A DNA stretch of 6,191 nt, taken from an uncultured Eubacteriales bacterium. Lineage in GTDB: Bacteria > Bacillota > Clostridia > Christensenellales > Borkfalkiaceae. The translations under genes were made by a program, and so were the position numbers. The stretch is taken from the NCBI GenBank assembly GCA_900545325.1, contig UQZE01000122.1, positions 1 through 6,191 of the forward strand. The letters are read 5' to 3'. Shown piece after piece: positions 5,672 through 6,191 of the stretch. Each line of letters begins with the position of its first letter. The stretch's first letter is position 1. The notes beneath the pieces are model-generated. The model was not told the DNA's origin and ran no database searches. It saw only the letters and a program-made list of their open reading frames with translations.

Positions 5672-6191
5672 ATGAAAGTTTTTATCGAACCGCTCGGCAG
5701 ACTCATCAACGAGTTTACCAAACTACCGGGCGTAGGCGCGAAAACGGCGCAGCGTTACGCCTATAAAGTGATCAATATGAGCGACGCGGAGGCGGCGGCC
5801 TTTGCCGAAAGCATTCTCGACGCAAAGCGGAAAGTACACTACTGCAAGGTCTGCGGCAACTTCGCGGAGGGCGATCTTTGCGACGTATGCAAGACGCGCA
5901 CCCCGGAAACCATCTGCGTGGTCAAGGAGCCGAAAGACTGTATCGCCATAGAAAAGCTCGCGGAGTTCGACGGGGTGTATCACGTTCTGCACGGCACCAT
6001 TTCGCCCATGAACGGCATAGGCCCGTCCGATATCCGCGTGAAGGAACTGCTCGAACGCATAAAAAAGGGCGGGGTGAAGGAAATTATTCTCGCCACCAAT
6101 CCCGACGTGGAGGGCGAGGCGACGGCCATGTATATTTCGGGGCTGGTCAAACCGCTCGGCATTAAGGTAACGCGGCTGGCGAGCGGCTCGG
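5672..6191 (+). CDS. recR: Recombination mediator RecR (3' end outside window)
   Basis: Works with RecO (and RecF) to load RecA onto SSB-coated single-stranded DNA during gap repair. The frame starts at ATG 5672 and is open to the window end, giving 173 residues of the usual ~198. Seen: the helix-hairpin-helix LPGVGAKTAQRYA (18-30), a C4 zinc finger (C58, C61, C70, C73), and the Toprim domain beginning ICVVKEPKD (81-89), with HGTISPMNGIGPSD (107-120) and ILATNPDVEGEAT (139-151). The missing ~25 residues should hold the end of the Toprim fold and the C-terminal Walker-B-like segment. The start lies 3 bases after the ybaB stop and has no convincing ribosome site (the closest G-rich run, GGGG at 5653-5656, is too far), so it is probably translated by coupling to ybaB. 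Confidence 0.95.
   Translation, partial: MKVFIEPLGRLINEFTKLPGVGAKTAQRYAYKVINMSDAEAAAFAESILDAKRKVHYCKVCGNFAEGDLCDVCKTRTPETICVVKEPKDCIAIEKLAEFDGVYHVLHGTISPMNGIGPSDIRVKELLERIKKGGVKEIILATNPDVEGEATAMYISGLVKPLGIKVTRLASGS

Noticed and set aside
1..6191. A previously undescribed system, mobile element, CRISPR array or RNA gene
   Set aside because: Every coding stretch is a well-known housekeeping family, the only gap (1891-1992) is explained by a terminator and a promoter, and no repeats or tRNA-like folds were seen by reading.

Overview
The window is an ordinary, densely packed housekeeping segment from a fairly GC-rich member of the Bacillota, most likely class Clostridia. Two things point there. 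It encodes a stage-0 sporulation-type sigma factor (SigH) directly behind mrnC-rlmB, and it has AAGGAG-type Shine-Dalgarno sites. All genes lie on the + strand, and only one intergenic stretch is longer than about 20 bases. Codons are strongly biased to G/C in third position, which creates long meaningless antisense open frames. Genus and species cannot be read from the sequence.

Region A (1-1925) is the end of a UDP-GlcNAc synthesis unit. It holds the 3' part of glmU (acetyltransferase beta-helix domain) overlapping a complete glmM (phosphoglucosamine mutase), closed by a strong intrinsic terminator. GlmM makes glucosamine-1-phosphate; GlmU acetylates and uridylates it to supply peptidoglycan precursors.

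Region B (1926-3714) starts with a likely sigma-A promoter whose -10 box almost touches the mrnC start codon. mrnC (Mini-ribonuclease III, 23S rRNA end maturation), rlmB (23S rRNA 2'-O-ribose methyltransferase of the TrmH/SpoU family) and sigH follow with overlapping or nearly touching ends. The rae1/yacP gene that sits between rlmB and sigH in Bacillus subtilis is absent.

Region C (3715-6191) is the conserved dnaX-ybaB-recR cluster: the clamp-loader tau subunit, a small nucleoid-associated protein, and the RecR recombination mediator (cut by the window end). No terminator or convincing promoter is visible between sigH and dnaX, so regions B and C probably form one transcription unit. It would join rRNA maturation, a developmental sigma factor, replication and repair.

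I found no mobile element, CRISPR array, tRNA, rRNA, riboswitch or undescribed multi-gene system. The points worth a second look are the possibly leaderless mrnC transcript, the merged gene order without rae1, and unusual residues in otherwise invariant GlmM loops.
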